Positions 1 through 8,610 of a DNA stretch of 36,970 nucleotides are shown in pieces; the first letter of the stretch is position 1; every line of letters begins with the position of its first letter. Under the pieces are notes generated by a model. It was not told the DNA's origin. It saw only the letters and a program-made list of their open reading frames with translations, and searched no databases. Location of the stretch: contig JAAWNQ010000021.1 in NCBI GenBank assembly GCA_022799035.1, positions 1 to 36,970 on the forward strand, given 5' to 3'. The DNA is from Oscillospiraceae bacterium (lineage in GTDB: Bacteria > Bacillota > Clostridia > Oscillospirales > Oscillospiraceae). The translations under genes were made by a program, and so were the position numbers.

Positions 1-122
1 CGGATCTGGGTGGGGGTCATCTCCTGGGCGCCGGTGGTGGCGGCGTTGGCCTTGGCGATGGCGTTGTAGATCTTCTGGGAGTCAAAGGTCACTTCCTGAC
101 CGCTTCGCTTGATGAGTTTCAT
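1..122 (-). CDS. nrdD: Anaerobic ribonucleoside-triphosphate reductase, N-terminal fragment (ATP-cone)
   Basis: Only the first 40 codons are inside the window; the gene runs off the left edge. The peptide begins MKLIKRSGQEVTFD and continues KIYNAIAKAN, which is the start of an ATP-cone, the allosteric nucleotide-binding domain at the N-terminus of class III (oxygen-sensitive, glycyl-radical) ribonucleotide reductases. That enzyme makes dNTPs from NTPs under anaerobiosis. An ATP-cone also occurs in class I/II reductases and in NrdR, but NrdR has a zinc ribbon first, which is absent here. A purine-rich GAGGGG lies about 11 nt before the ATG. The upstream region holds a good promoter and two NrdR-like boxes, which supports the ribonucleotide reductase call. 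The class is inferred, since the catalytic domain is not visible. Confidence 0.72.
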   Translation of the reverse strand, partial: MKLIKRSGQEVTFDSQKIYNAIAKANAATTGAQEMTPTQI

Positions 123-201
123 TGGTGTGTGTCCCCTCTCTATATGGATAAATATAATGTTATGTCCGTTGGATGACATAATGTGGCGGCGAAGTATCCA
201 C

Positions 202-230
202 AGTATACCCTATGTTGGAGGGAAATGCAA
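202..230 (-). promoter_or_regulatory. Sigma-A-type promoter of nrdD
   Basis: On the minus strand TTGCAT (225-230) and TATACT (202-207) are separated by exactly 17 bp. The predicted start near 195 leaves a leader of about 70 nt before the ATG at 122. The stretch 123-451 otherwise holds only this promoter, the NrdR-like boxes and the divergent transporter promoter. Confidence 0.65.
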
Positions 231-237
231 GAGGAAT

Positions 238-285
238 TTACAAGATATTGTGTACAAATTTTTATGCGACTGCTAAATGTTGTGT
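238..285 (-). promoter_or_regulatory. Pair of NrdR-box-like operators upstream of nrdD
   Basis: Compared with the remembered NrdR consensus ACACWATATATWGTGT, the site at 238-253 (read on the minus strand ACACAATATCTTGTAA) matches 13 of 16 positions. The site at 270-285 (plus strand, ending TGTTGTGT) matches 11 of 16. Their starts are 32 bp apart, about three helical turns, the spacing typical of NrdR box pairs. They sit directly upstream of the -35 of the nrdD promoter. NrdR itself is not encoded in the window. Confidence 0.55.
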
Positions 286-391
286 GTTTGGAGAAAAAGG
301 GGAAGGTGCGGAAAAGCCGGGGTTTTGGGGGATTTTGGGAACGGAAACGGAAAAGTCCGGCGTCAAAGAGGGGGGGTGGGCCATCTTTGGG

Positions 392-420
392 TTGACTTTT
401 TATCCCTGTTTTCGTATCAT
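392..420 (+). promoter_or_regulatory. Sigma-A-type promoter of the NSS transporter
   Basis: TTGACT (392-397) and TATCAT (415-420) are separated by 17 bp, placing the start near 427. This gives a short leader containing AAAGGAG just upstream of the ATG at 452. Confidence 0.7.
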
Positions 421-451
421 AGGGGGTAATTGGAGCAAAGGAGAGAGAGGC

Positions 452-1816
452 ATGAAGCGAGAAAATTTTGGCTCCCGGCTGGGGTTCCTGCTGGTGAGCG
501 CCGGGTGCGCCATCGGCATCGGCAACGTGTGGAAGTTCCCCTATGTCACCGGGGAGAACGGCGGCGGGGTGTTTGTGCTGTTTTACCTGCTGTTTCTGGT
601 GATCATGGGGGTTCCTGTGCTCACCATGGAGCTGGCGGTGGGCCGGGCCAGCCGCAAGAGTGCGGTGCAGGGCTATCAGGCGCTGGAGCCCAAGGGCTCT
701 AAATGGCACATCCACGGCTGGTTCTGCATGATCGGGTGCTATCTGCTGATGATGTATTATACTACGGTATCCGGCTGGATGCTGGGGTACTTCTTCAAGT
801 TCGCCGGGGGCGCGTTCAACGGGATGGCTATGGAGGCGGTGGACGGGGTGTTCTCCGCCATGCAGGCCAACCCCGGGGAGATGGGCCTTTGGATGGGGGT
901 GACGGTGATCGCGGGCTTTCTGGTATGCTCCCTGGGGCTCCAGGGAGGGCTGGAGCGGGTCACCAAATGGATGATGATGGGCCTATTGGGGCTTATCCTG
1001 GTGCTGGCGGTCCACAGCCTGACCCTGCCCGGGGCGGGGGAGGGCGTGAAGTTCTACCTGCTGCCCGACTTTGGCCGGGCCATGGAGCAGGGGCTGGGGA
1101 AGGTGGTCACCGCAGCCATGAACCAGGCCTTCTTCACCCTGAGCCTGGGCATCGCCGCCATGGAGATCTTCGGCAGCTACATGAGCCGGGACAACACCCT
1201 GGCGGGGGAGGCGGTACGGATCTGTGGGCTGGACACCTTTGTGGCCCTGATGAGCGGCCTTATCATCTTCCCGGCCTGCTTCTCCTTCGGGGTGACCCCC
1301 GACGCGGGCCCCTCCCTGATCTTCGTCACCCTGCCCAAGGTGTTCACCGGCATGGCCGGGGGGCGGCTGTGGGGGAGCCTGTTCTTCCTGTTCATGTCCT
1401 TCGCCAGCTTCTCCACGGTGATCGCCGTGTTTGAGAATCTGCTGGCCGGGTGCATCGACAACTTCGGTTGGAGCCGGAAGAAGGCGGCATTGATCAACGG
1501 GGCGTTTGTGCTGCTGGCCAGCGTGCCCTGTGTGCTGGGGTATAACCTGTGGTACTTCAAGGCCACCCTGCCCAACGGGAGCGTGGGGCAGATACTGGAC
1601 ATTGAGGACTTTTTGGTGTCCAATCTGCTGCTGCCCCTGGGCTCCCTGGTGTATCTGCTGTTCTGTGTGAGCAAGTGGGGCTGGGGCTTTGACAACTACC
1701 TGGCCGAGGCCAACACCGGGAAGGGGCTGCGGATGTCCCGGAGGTGGAAGGTCTACTTCCAGTTTATCCTGCCGGCGCTGATCCTGGTGATCCTGGTGCA
1801 GGGCTTGATGGGGTAA
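452..1816 (+). CDS. Sodium-dependent amino-acid transporter, NSS/SNF family
   Basis: A 454-residue polytopic membrane protein of the neurotransmitter:sodium symporter family (LeuT, MhsT, Tyt1 type), which couples Na+ entry to uptake of amino acids or related amines. The N-terminus carries the family signature: SRLGFLLVSAGCAIGIGNVW followed by KFPYVTGENGGGVFVLFY, i.e. the unwound TM1 that binds Na+ and substrate, then TM2. About eleven hydrophobic segments follow and the length fits bacterial NSS proteins. The start at 452 was chosen because AAAGGAG sits about 9 nt upstream; the frame is open further upstream but those residues do not look like NSS. The gene is monocistronic, between its own promoter and the terminator at 1831-1858. 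The substrate cannot be told from sequence. Confidence 0.92.
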   Translation: MKRENFGSRLGFLLVSAGCAIGIGNVWKFPYVTGENGGGVFVLFYLLFLVIMGVPVLTMELAVGRASRKSAVQGYQALEPKGSKWHIHGWFCMIGCYLLMMYYTTVSGWMLGYFFKFAGGAFNGMAMEAVDGVFSAMQANPGEMGLWMGVTVIAGFLVCSLGLQGGLERVTKWMMMGLLGLILVLAVHSLTLPGAGEGVKFYLLPDFGRAMEQGLGKVVTAAMNQAFFTLSLGIAAMEIFGSYMSRDNTLAGEAVRICGLDTFVALMSGLIIFPACFSFGVTPDAGPSLIFVTLPKVFTGMAGGRLWGSLFFLFMSFASFSTVIAVFENLLAGCIDNFGWSRKKAALINGAFVLLASVPCVLGYNLWYFKATLPNGSVGQILDIEDFLVSNLLLPLGSLVYLLFCVSKWGWGFDNYLAEANTGKGLRMSRRWKVYFQFILPALILVILVQGLMG

Positions 1817-1830
1817 AAAGAAAAGAGAAA

Positions 1831-1858
1831 GGCCACGCCGGAAGGCGTGGCCTTTTTT
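1831..1858. terminator. Rho-independent terminator, probably bidirectional
   Basis: A perfect 9-bp stem, GGCCACGCC / GGCGTGGCC, with a GGAA loop is followed by six T on the plus strand. On the minus strand it is followed by a T-rich run, the complement of the A-rich 1815-1830. It lies between the convergent transporter and galM, so it can end both transcripts. Confidence 0.85.
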
Positions 1859-1864
1859 GTGTCC

Positions 1865-2854
1865 TCACAGGTGAAGGAAGCGGAACGAGATCCGGCGCCG
1901 GTAGACGTCCCCGGCCCGGAGGAGGGGGGAGGGGAAGTGGGGGTGATGGGGGGCGTCGGGATAGAACTGGGGCTCCAGACAGAGGCCCTGGCGGGGGCCA
2001 TAGAGGGCTCCGCCCTTTCCCGGGCGGGGGGTGAGAAAGTCGGCGGTGTAGAGCTGGACCCCCGGGAGGTTGGTGGAGAACTCCACGGCCACCCCCGAGG
2101 CGGGGGAGTGGAGGAGGGCGAAGGGGGTCTCCGCCGGGGTGTTGAGGACAAAGTTGTGGTCAAAGACCTGGCCGGAGAGTAGGGTGGGCTGGGTCAGGTC
2201 GAATGGGGTGCCCGCCACGGGGAGGATCTCTCCGGTGGGGAGGTTGTCCTTGCCGGAGGGAGTGTACTCCCGGGCGTGGAGGGTGAGGATGTGTCCGTCC
2301 ACCGTTCCGCTGTCCTGGCCGGAGAGGTTGAAATAGGCGTGGTTGGTGAGGCTCGCCACCGTGTCGGCGTCGGAGAGGGCCTCATAGGAGATGGTGAGGG
2401 AATCGGGGGTGAGGGCGTAGGTCACCTCCACCTTCAGAGTCCCGGGGAAGCCCTCGTCCCCGTGGGGGGAGGTGAGGGAGAAGGTGACGGAGTCCTCCCC
2501 CGGGGCATAGTCCCACCACTTTTTATGGAAGCCCTCCGTCCCGCCGTGGAGGGTGTTTTTCCCCTCGTTGGAGGCCAGGGGCCAGACCTTTTCCCCCAGG
2601 GGCAGGGAGGCCCCGGCGATCCGGTTGGCGTAGCGGCCGATGGTGCCCCCCAGACAGGCGTCCTGTATGGCGTACTCCTGGGGGGTGTCGTAGCCCAGGC
2701 AGAGATCCAGGCGTTTTCCATCCCGGTCGGGGAAGCGGATGGAGCGGATGGCGGCGCCGTAGGGGATCAGCTCCACCTCCAGGTCTCCGGCGGAGAGGGT
2801 GAGGAGGGGGAGGTCTTTCCCGTCAAGGGAGCCGAAGGAGGCCGTTTTCACCAT
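1865..2854 (-). CDS. galM: Aldose 1-epimerase (galactose mutarotase)
   Basis: 329 residues, the usual length for GalM. It interconverts beta- and alpha-D-galactose so that galactokinase receives the alpha anomer. The family landmarks are GRYANRIAG (residues 73-81), H103 in TLHGG, the catalytic acid H172 in TNHAYFNLSG, and the catalytic base E294 in LEPQFYPD. It is the last gene of the galactose operon. Its ATG lies 3 bp after the galE stop and has only a weak ribosome site inside the end of galE, so translational coupling is likely. The terminator at 1831-1858 follows directly. Confidence 0.95.
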   Translation of the reverse strand: MVKTASFGSLDGKDLPLLTLSAGDLEVELIPYGAAIRSIRFPDRDGKRLDLCLGYDTPQEYAIQDACLGGTIGRYANRIAGASLPLGEKVWPLASNEGKNTLHGGTEGFHKKWWDYAPGEDSVTFSLTSPHGDEGFPGTLKVEVTYALTPDSLTISYEALSDADTVASLTNHAYFNLSGQDSGTVDGHILTLHAREYTPSGKDNLPTGEILPVAGTPFDLTQPTLLSGQVFDHNFVLNTPAETPFALLHSPASGVAVEFSTNLPGVQLYTADFLTPRPGKGGALYGPRQGLCLEPQFYPDAPHHPHFPSPLLRAGDVYRRRISFRFLHL

Positions 2855-2857
2855 GGC

Positions 2858-3847
2858 TCAGTCCCCGTAGCCGTCGGGGTGGGAGGAATGCCAGGTCCAG
2901 GCGTCGGAGATGATCTGGCGAAGATCCCGCTTGGGCTTCCAGCCCAAAAGCTCCTGGGCCTTCCGGTTGGAGGCGATGAGGACAGGGGGATCCCCCGCCC
3001 GGCGGGGCTCTATGGTGGCGGGGATGGCCTTACCGGTGACGGCCCGGGCGGTGTCGATGATCTCCTTTACGCTGTATCCGTCCCCGCAGCCCAGGTTGAA
3101 GGGGCCGCTCTCCCCGCCATTGTCCAGGTACTCCAGGGCCAGAAGGTGGGCCTCGGCCAGATCCTGAACGTGGATATAGTCCCGCAGGCAGGTGCCGTCA
3201 GGGGTGGGGTAGTCGTCCCCGTAGACACCCACGTGATCCCGCTTGCCCAGGGCGCACTGGAGGACGATGGGGATGAGGTGGGTCTCGGGGTGGTGATCCT
3301 CCCCGATGCCGGCCTCCACGTCGGCTCCGGCGGCGTTGAAGTAGCGCAGGGCGGCGTACTTGACGCCGTGAGCGGCGTCACACCAGCGGAGAAGGCCCTC
3401 GATGGCCAGCTTGGAGGCCCCGTAGGGATTGATGGGGTCGGTGCGGTCGGTCTCCTCGATGGGCTGCTTCTCCGGCTCACCGTAGGTGGCGGCAGTGGAG
3501 GAGAAAACGATCTTGTTTACCCCGTGGTTTTTCATGGCGGTGAGGATGCCCACCGCACCGGAGACGTTGTTGTCATAGTACTTCAGGGGGTTGCCCACAC
3601 TTTCCCCCACCAGGGAGAAGGCGGCGAAATTGATGACCCCGTCGATGGGGAACTCGGAAAAGACCCGCTCCAAAAAGGCGGCGTCCCGCAGGTCTCCCAC
3701 CCGGAGCTTGGCTCCCTTCACCGCCTGCCAGTGGCCGGTACACAGGTTGTCTATCACCACCACGTCGTAACCCTTCCGTACCAGAAGGGCGGCCATGTGG
3801 CTGCCGATATAGCCGGCGCCGCCGGCCACCAAGATGGTTTTTAACAT
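2858..3847 (-). CDS. galE: UDP-glucose 4-epimerase
   Basis: 329 residues, an extended short-chain dehydrogenase/reductase. It reversibly converts UDP-galactose to UDP-glucose with bound NAD and closes the Leloir cycle. GGAGYIGSH (residues 9-17) is the NAD-binding glycine motif. S116/S117/T118 in FSSTA together with Y142 and K146 in PYGASK form the catalytic set. A strong AAGGAGG lies upstream of the ATG, and the gene starts 15 bp after the galT stop in the run galK-galT-galE-galM. Confidence 0.97.
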   Translation of the reverse strand: MLKTILVAGGAGYIGSHMAALLVRKGYDVVVIDNLCTGHWQAVKGAKLRVGDLRDAAFLERVFSEFPIDGVINFAAFSLVGESVGNPLKYYDNNVSGAVGILTAMKNHGVNKIVFSSTAATYGEPEKQPIEETDRTDPINPYGASKLAIEGLLRWCDAAHGVKYAALRYFNAAGADVEAGIGEDHHPETHLIPIVLQCALGKRDHVGVYGDDYPTPDGTCLRDYIHVQDLAEAHLLALEYLDNGGESGPFNLGCGDGYSVKEIIDTARAVTGKAIPATIEPRRAGDPPVLIASNRKAQELLGWKPKRDLRQIISDAWTWHSSHPDGYGD

Positions 3848-3862
3848 AAAAATTCCTCCTTT

Positions 3863-5362
3863 TTAGGGTCGGACCTGGGTGATGAACCGGAGAAAGGCGT
3901 CCTGGCCCGACCGGGTGCGCTTAAAGACGCCGGCGTGCTCCAGAACCTGGGCAAAGACCAGGCCGGTCTCCCTCTGGACGATGGAGAGGGCGTTTTCCGG
4001 GGTGATGGTGTAGTTGGGGGCAAAGGCCTCTGCCCAGTCGGCGTGTTTGGCGGTTTTCTCGCCGGAGCGGAGGTCGCCGCCCCGGGCCAGACAGTCCGCC
4101 ACCGCCGCCAGCTCCTCCTTCAGCCGGGCGGGGAGGACGGCCAGACCCATGACCTCGATGAGGCCGATGTTCTCCTTCTTGATGTGGTGGAGCTGGGCGT
4201 GGGGATGGTAGAGGCCCAGGGGGTGCTCGGGGGTGGTGAGATTGTTCCGGAGCACCAGATCCAGCTCGAAGTCCTCCCCCCGCCGCCGGGCGATGGGGGT
4301 GATGGTGTTGTGGGGCTCCCCCTCCGTCTCGGCGAAGATGAGGGCGGCTTCGTCGGTGTAGCCCCGCCAGGAGGCGAGGATCCGGTCGGCCAGCTCCACC
4401 AAGCGCTGGGGGTCCTTACAGGTGAGGCGGAGCACCGACATGGGCCACTTGACGATGCCCGCCGCCACATCCCCGAAGCCGGGGAAGGAGACGGGGGTCT
4501 CCACCGGGGCTTTTTCCATGGCGAAGGTGTAGCGGCCACCCTGGAAGTGGTCGTGGGCCAGGATGGAGCCCCCCACGATGGGAAGGTCGGCGTTGGAGCC
4601 CACGAAATAGTGGGGAAACTGGCCCACAAAGTCCAGCAGCTTGGCAAAGCAGGCACGGTCGATCTTCATGGGGGTGTGCTCCCCGTTGAAGCAGATACAG
4701 TGTTCATTATAGTACACATAGGGGGAGTATTGCAAGAACCAAGGGGAGGAGTGGATGGTGATGGGCACAACCCGGTGGTTTTGCCGGGCGGGGTGGTTCA
4801 CCCTTCCGGCGTAGCCCTCGTTCTCGGCGCAGAGCATACACCGGGGGTAAGCCGATGCGGGGAGGTTCTTGGCCGCGGCGATGGCCTTGGGGTCCTTCTC
4901 CGGCTTGGAGAGGTTGATGGTGATATCCATCTCCCCGTATTCGGTGGGGGTCTTCCACTGCATATCCTTGGCGATCCGGTCCCGGCGGATATAGTTTGTG
5001 TCCTGGCTGAAGGCGTAATACCAGTCGGTGGCCTTTTTGGGGTCCTCCTGGCGCAGGGCCTGGAAGGTGGAGCGGACCTCATGGGGCCGGGGGGTGAGGC
5101 GGCCCATGAGCTCGGTATCGAAGAGATCCCGGTAGACCACGGAATCCTCGGTAAGGCCCCGGGCGCAGGCGTCGTCCAGCAGCTCGGCCAGAATGGGGGC
5201 CAGCTCCAGCGTCCCGGGATCCCAGGTCCGCTCCGGCTCACTGTAGCTGTCCAGCTTTAATACGTCCAGGATGGTGTTGACGGCCCAGAGGTATTCGCAC
5301 TCCTTGATAAGGCCCTTCCGGAGGGCGTAGTCGGCCAGCTTGGCGATGGCGATATCCACCAT
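3863..5362 (-). CDS. galT: Galactose-1-phosphate uridylyltransferase, Firmicute type (family 2)
   Basis: 499 residues, much longer than the roughly 350-residue E. coli GalT and matching the Gram-positive family. It exchanges UMP between UDP-glucose and galactose-1-phosphate. The segments around YNEHCICFNGEHTPMKI and GGSILAHDHFQGG are diagnostic. The His-Asp-His-Phe-Gln stretch takes the place of the HxHxQ active site of family 1. The ATG at 5362 is preceded by AAGGAGG at good spacing, 12 bp after galK. The N-terminal MVDIAIAKLADYALRKGLI is also typical of this family. Confidence 0.95.
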   Translation of the reverse strand: MVDIAIAKLADYALRKGLIKECEYLWAVNTILDVLKLDSYSEPERTWDPGTLELAPILAELLDDACARGLTEDSVVYRDLFDTELMGRLTPRPHEVRSTFQALRQEDPKKATDWYYAFSQDTNYIRRDRIAKDMQWKTPTEYGEMDITINLSKPEKDPKAIAAAKNLPASAYPRCMLCAENEGYAGRVNHPARQNHRVVPITIHSSPWFLQYSPYVYYNEHCICFNGEHTPMKIDRACFAKLLDFVGQFPHYFVGSNADLPIVGGSILAHDHFQGGRYTFAMEKAPVETPVSFPGFGDVAAGIVKWPMSVLRLTCKDPQRLVELADRILASWRGYTDEAALIFAETEGEPHNTITPIARRRGEDFELDLVLRNNLTTPEHPLGLYHPHAQLHHIKKENIGLIEVMGLAVLPARLKEELAAVADCLARGGDLRSGEKTAKHADWAEAFAPNYTITPENALSIVQRETGLVFAQVLEHAGVFKRTRSGQDAFLRFITQVRP

Positions 5363-5374
5363 GACGATCCCTCC

Positions 5375-6649
5375 TTATATGAGCCGCACCCCGCCCACAG
5401 GGCGGATGGTGAGCACATGGCAGGCCCCCTGGCCCAGGAACCGGTCCATCTCTGCTTTGAAGCGATCCAGAAGATCCAGAGGGACGAAGGCCTGGACGGT
5501 GCCGGCGAAGCCGCCCCCGTGGACCCGGCAGGCTCCCCGGCTCTGGAGGAGTCCCTCGGCCAGAGCCAGGGTGAGGGCCACTTCCTGGTGGGCGGCGGCC
5601 CCGGCGGGGGCCACGTTCTGAAGGAGGCGCCAGCTGGACAGGCCAGATTCCCTCACCAGGGAGAGGAAGGCGTCGAAGTCGTTCCGGCGGAGGGCGGCCA
5701 CCTGGGCCTCCACCCGCTTGTTGTCCTCATACACGTGGATGGCCCGGAGAAGGGCCCGGTCCCCCGCCTTGGCCCGGAGCCGGGGGAGGGCGGAGTAGAA
5801 GTCGGCCTCGGGCACCTCCCGGAGGAAGGACTTGCCGAAGTGGGCACAGACCGCCTTCAGCTCCTGGGTGACGGCGGCGTACTCCCCGGTCAGGTCGGCG
5901 TGGTCGGCGCCGCTGTCGATGATGCACAGGGCGTGGCCGGCGGAGTGGAAGTCGAAGTCCACCTTCTCCACCACCGGGTCGGCGTTGTCCCGGAAGTCGA
6001 TGGTCACCATGCCTCCCACGGCGCAGCCCATCTGGTCCATAAGGCCGCAGGGCTTGCCGAAGTAGACGTTCTCGGCGTACTGGCCCACCTTGGCGATCTG
6101 AACGCTGTCGTAGCGGCCATCGCAGAAAAGCTGGTTCAGGATGGTGCCGATAAGGACCTCGAAGGCGGCGGAGGAGCTGAGGCCGCTGCCGCTCAGGACC
6201 TGGGAGGTCATGACCGCGGAGAAGCCCTCCAGGTTATGGCCCTTTCGGGTAAACCAGGCGGCCACGCCCCGGATGAGGGCGGCGGTGGTGTTGGCCTCCT
6301 CGGGGTGGAGGGTCAGATCCCGAAGATCCACCTCCAGGTCGGGGAAGCCCTCGCTTTTGATCCGGATAAGGTTTCCGCCGGTGGGGGCCACGGCGGCGAT
6401 GATGTCCAGATCCACGCTGCCGGTGAGGACCCGGCCGTGCTGGTGGTCGGTGTGGTTGCCCCCCACCTCGGTGCGGCCTGGGGCAGAGAAGAGGGCCGCC
6501 CGGTCCTGGGGGCCGAAGGCGGACTCCAGAGAGGAGAGAAGGACCTCATACCGCTTCGCCTGGGTGGGGATGGCCTGGGGGGAATAGAGGGGGGAGAGGA
6601 GCTGGGGAAGCTGGGAGCGGAGCTGGGCGGGGGAGGCTGTGATGTCCAT
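5375..6649 (-). CDS. galK: Galactokinase (GHMP kinase)
   Basis: 424 residues from the chosen start. It phosphorylates alpha-D-galactose with ATP, the first committed Leloir step. The galactokinase signature is present as GRTEVGGNHTDH (residues 58-69), a variant of the GRxNLIGEHTDY form with Asn for Glu and His for the final Tyr. The ATP-binding GHMP motif is SGSGLSSSAAFEV and the C-terminal motif is GGGFAGTVQAFVP. The frame is open to 6688, but the ATG at 6649 is preferred: it has AAAGGGAG about 7 nt upstream, and the earlier ATG would lie inside the preceding gene. The gap to the binding-protein stop is 25 bp. Confidence 0.95.
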   Translation of the reverse strand: MDITASPAQLRSQLPQLLSPLYSPQAIPTQAKRYEVLLSSLESAFGPQDRAALFSAPGRTEVGGNHTDHQHGRVLTGSVDLDIIAAVAPTGGNLIRIKSEGFPDLEVDLRDLTLHPEEANTTAALIRGVAAWFTRKGHNLEGFSAVMTSQVLSGSGLSSSAAFEVLIGTILNQLFCDGRYDSVQIAKVGQYAENVYFGKPCGLMDQMGCAVGGMVTIDFRDNADPVVEKVDFDFHSAGHALCIIDSGADHADLTGEYAAVTQELKAVCAHFGKSFLREVPEADFYSALPRLRAKAGDRALLRAIHVYEDNKRVEAQVAALRRNDFDAFLSLVRESGLSSWRLLQNVAPAGAAAHQEVALTLALAEGLLQSRGACRVHGGGFAGTVQAFVPLDLLDRFKAEMDRFLGQGACHVLTIRPVGGVRLI

Positions 6650-6674
6650 GGGAATCTCCCTTTCTATTGGTTTT

Positions 6675-7730
6675 TTAATCCGGGTCAAGGAACTGGGACA
6701 GGTTATCCTGGGTCACGGGGCGGTAGGGGAGCCAGACATACTGGCCGTCGGTGAGGTCCACGGTCTGGGACGGATCCTCCCCGTTATAGAGGGCGAGGGC
6801 CAGGTCAATGATGGCCTGGGCCTGTCCCTTCTCGTCGTTTTTCACGGTGGCGTAGAGCTGGCCGGAGGCCATGGCCTCCAGGGCGGGGGCGGTGCCGTCG
6901 ATGCCCACGATGAGGGGCCAATCCTGCCAGTCCCGCTCCCGCATGGCGTCGATGGCCCCCAGGGCCATATCGTCGTTGTTGGAGAAGAGGACCTCGATCT
7001 GATCCCCGTAAGGCTCCAGCCACTGGCTCATCCGGCCGGCCCCCAGGGAGCGGTTCCAGTTGGCGGTATCGTTGACCAGCTTCTCCACCTCCACCCCGGC
7101 GTCGGTGAGGGCCTTGACGGAGTACTCGGTGCGGATGAGGGCATCCTGATGGCCCGGTTCCCCCTCCAGCATGGCGTACTGGAGAATACCGTCCCCGTTG
7201 CGGTCCAGCCGTTCCCGGTCCTTCTCCCAGGCCTCCAGCACCAGCCGGCCCTGGAGGGCGCCGCTCTCCTGGGCGCTGGCCCCCACGTAGTAGATCTGGC
7301 TCCAGCGCTGGATGTCCTCCTCCACCGGCTGGCGGTTGAAGAAGATGAGGGGGACGTTCTCCGCCTGGGCCTTGTCGGCCACCACGGCGGCGGCGGTCCG
7401 GTCCACGATATTGACGCACAGCACGTCGCAGCCCCGGTTCAGGAACCGGTCCACCTGATCCATCTGGGAGGTCTGGTTGCCCCGGGCGTCGGAGATGAAG
7501 AGGGTGATCTTTTCCCCCGTCTCGCTCTCCGCCTCCTGGGCCAGCCGCTCCAGGCACTGGCTCAGGGAGGAGATGAAGGTGTCCTCCTGGGCGTATAGGG
7601 CCACCCCGATCCGCAGGCCGTCGCTGTCCGTTGTTCCGCCGCCGCAGCCGGTGAGGAGCAGCAGGCAGAGGAGAAGGCAGAGCAGGTTACGAGGTGACAG
7701 GGAACAGCAGCTTTTGATTTTCCGGTTCAT
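6675..7730 (-). CDS. Galactose/glucose-binding lipoprotein, MglB paralogue
   Basis: 351 residues. A signal peptide ends in the lipobox LLTGC, so the protein should be anchored to the outer face of the membrane. The rest is a periplasmic-binding fold very like E. coli MglB. By eye the known sugar contacts are kept: Asp and Phe in QEDTF, Asn in CVNIVD, His/Asp/Arg in GHQDALIR, Trp in TANW, Asn in SNNDDMA, Asp in GIDG and Asn in VKND. A calcium loop is visible at DRNGDGILQ. The start at 7730 follows GGGGAGGA and makes a proper signal peptide; it overlaps the upstream gene by 44 bp, implying coupled translation. No permease or ATPase is adjacent, and the real uptake set is further upstream with its own MglB. 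A role as sugar receptor for the neighbouring kinase is therefore more likely than transport, though it could also feed MglA/MglC. Confidence 0.85.
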   Translation of the reverse strand: MNRKIKSCCSLSPRNLLCLLLCLLLLTGCGGGTTDSDGLRIGVALYAQEDTFISSLSQCLERLAQEAESETGEKITLFISDARGNQTSQMDQVDRFLNRGCDVLCVNIVDRTAAAVVADKAQAENVPLIFFNRQPVEEDIQRWSQIYYVGASAQESGALQGRLVLEAWEKDRERLDRNGDGILQYAMLEGEPGHQDALIRTEYSVKALTDAGVEVEKLVNDTANWNRSLGAGRMSQWLEPYGDQIEVLFSNNDDMALGAIDAMRERDWQDWPLIVGIDGTAPALEAMASGQLYATVKNDEKGQAQAIIDLALALYNGEDPSQTVDLTDGQYVWLPYRPVTQDNLSQFLDPD

Positions 7731-8610
7731 AGATATCCTCCCCTCGCAGAATGGAGAAGGGCAATGGCTCCAGGCCGCCCTTTTCCCCCTGGGCGGCGGA
7801 TACCGCCTGACGGACGGCCAGATAGCCGGCGGCATAGTCGTTCCAGGCGGCCAGGGCGGAGATGACCCCTTTTTCCAGATGGATGATGATAGCGGTGGAG
7901 GTCCCCACGCCATAGAGGGAGAAGGGGAGCTCCTGGCGGCTGTTCCTGTCGGCGGCCTGCCGGGTGGCGGAGGGCTCGAAGGCCATGACCCAGCGGTGGG
8001 AGACGTTCTCCTCGGGAAGGGCGGAGACGGTCTCGGTAGGGACGCCCAGGCCCTCCAAGGTCTCCCGGGCGGCCATCAGCCGGGCGGAGACCCCGGTGGA
8101 GGCGGGGGAGGAGTCCCAGAGGAGGACGGCGCCTCCGTCCCAATCCAGGAACAGGGCCTGGGCCAGTTGACGGCCCAGAAGGTCGTTGTCGGGGGCGGCC
8201 ACCCCGGAGAAGCTGCCCACGGGGGACTCCAGGGAGACCATGGGGCAGTGGCCGGGGAGCTGATCCAGGGTCTGGGTCAGGGAGAGGGGGTCGGCGGGGA
8301 CCACCACCAGGGCGTCGGCCCCCTCCTCCACCTCCCGGCGGAGGCTCTCGGCCTGCTCGGCGCTGTTGCCCGAGGAGGCCAGGGTGAGGAAACGAAGCTC
8401 GGCCCCCAACTCGTCGGCGGCCTGCTCCATGCCCTGACGGGCGGTGGACCAGCCGGCGCTGTCCTCGTCCCGGAGGAGAACGGACAGGCTTAGCCGCTGG
8501 GGGGGAGCTTCGGAGCGGAACAGCTGGGGGATCAGCAGGGAGAGGAGCACCGACAGGGCCAGGACCACCAGGATGATCCCCTGGATAAGGTCATTTTTTC
8601 GAGTTTTCAT
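7687..8610 (-). CDS. Membrane-anchored periplasmic-binding-protein-like sensor subunit
   Basis: 307 residues. A single uncleaved N-terminal membrane segment (about residues 9-31) is followed by an extracytoplasmic sugar-binding-protein-like domain of the Peripla_BP_4 type. It lacks the lipobox and calcium loop of its neighbour. The position of the conserved sugar-binding Asp near the C-terminus reads YGVGTST instead of GVDA, so it may bind a different ligand or none. The start overlaps the kinase stop as ATGA, a very tight coupling. By analogy with XylFII of the clostridial XylFII-LytS/YesN xylose sensor, it may form the extracellular face of the kinase complex or serve as the docking partner of the lipoprotein encoded next. 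That role is inferred from architecture and context only. Confidence 0.75.
   Translation of the reverse strand: MKTRKNDLIQGIILVVLALSVLLSLLIPQLFRSEAPPQRLSLSVLLRDEDSAGWSTARQGMEQAADELGAELRFLTLASSGNSAEQAESLRREVEEGADALVVVPADPLSLTQTLDQLPGHCPMVSLESPVGSFSGVAAPDNDLLGRQLAQALFLDWDGGAVLLWDSSPASTGVSARLMAARETLEGLGVPTETVSALPEENVSHRWVMAFEPSATRQAADRNSRQELPFSLYGVGTSTAIIIHLEKGVISALAAWNDYAAGYLAVRQAVSAAQGEKGGLEPLPFSILRGEDIYEPENQKLLFPVTS

Noticed and set aside
2276-6754. Long plus-strand ORFs opposite galM/galE (2276-3844), galT (3935-5260) and galK (5417-6754)
   Set aside because: They are antisense frames kept open by GC-rich codon bias. They are rich in Gly, Val and Ala, lack ribosome sites and show no domain, while the opposite strand encodes unmistakable Leloir enzymes.
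7731-7913. N-terminal extension of the galactose-binding lipoprotein
   Set aside because: The extension overlaps the preceding gene and destroys the signal peptide. The ATG at 7730 gives a clean lipoprotein signal and has a GGGGAGGA site.
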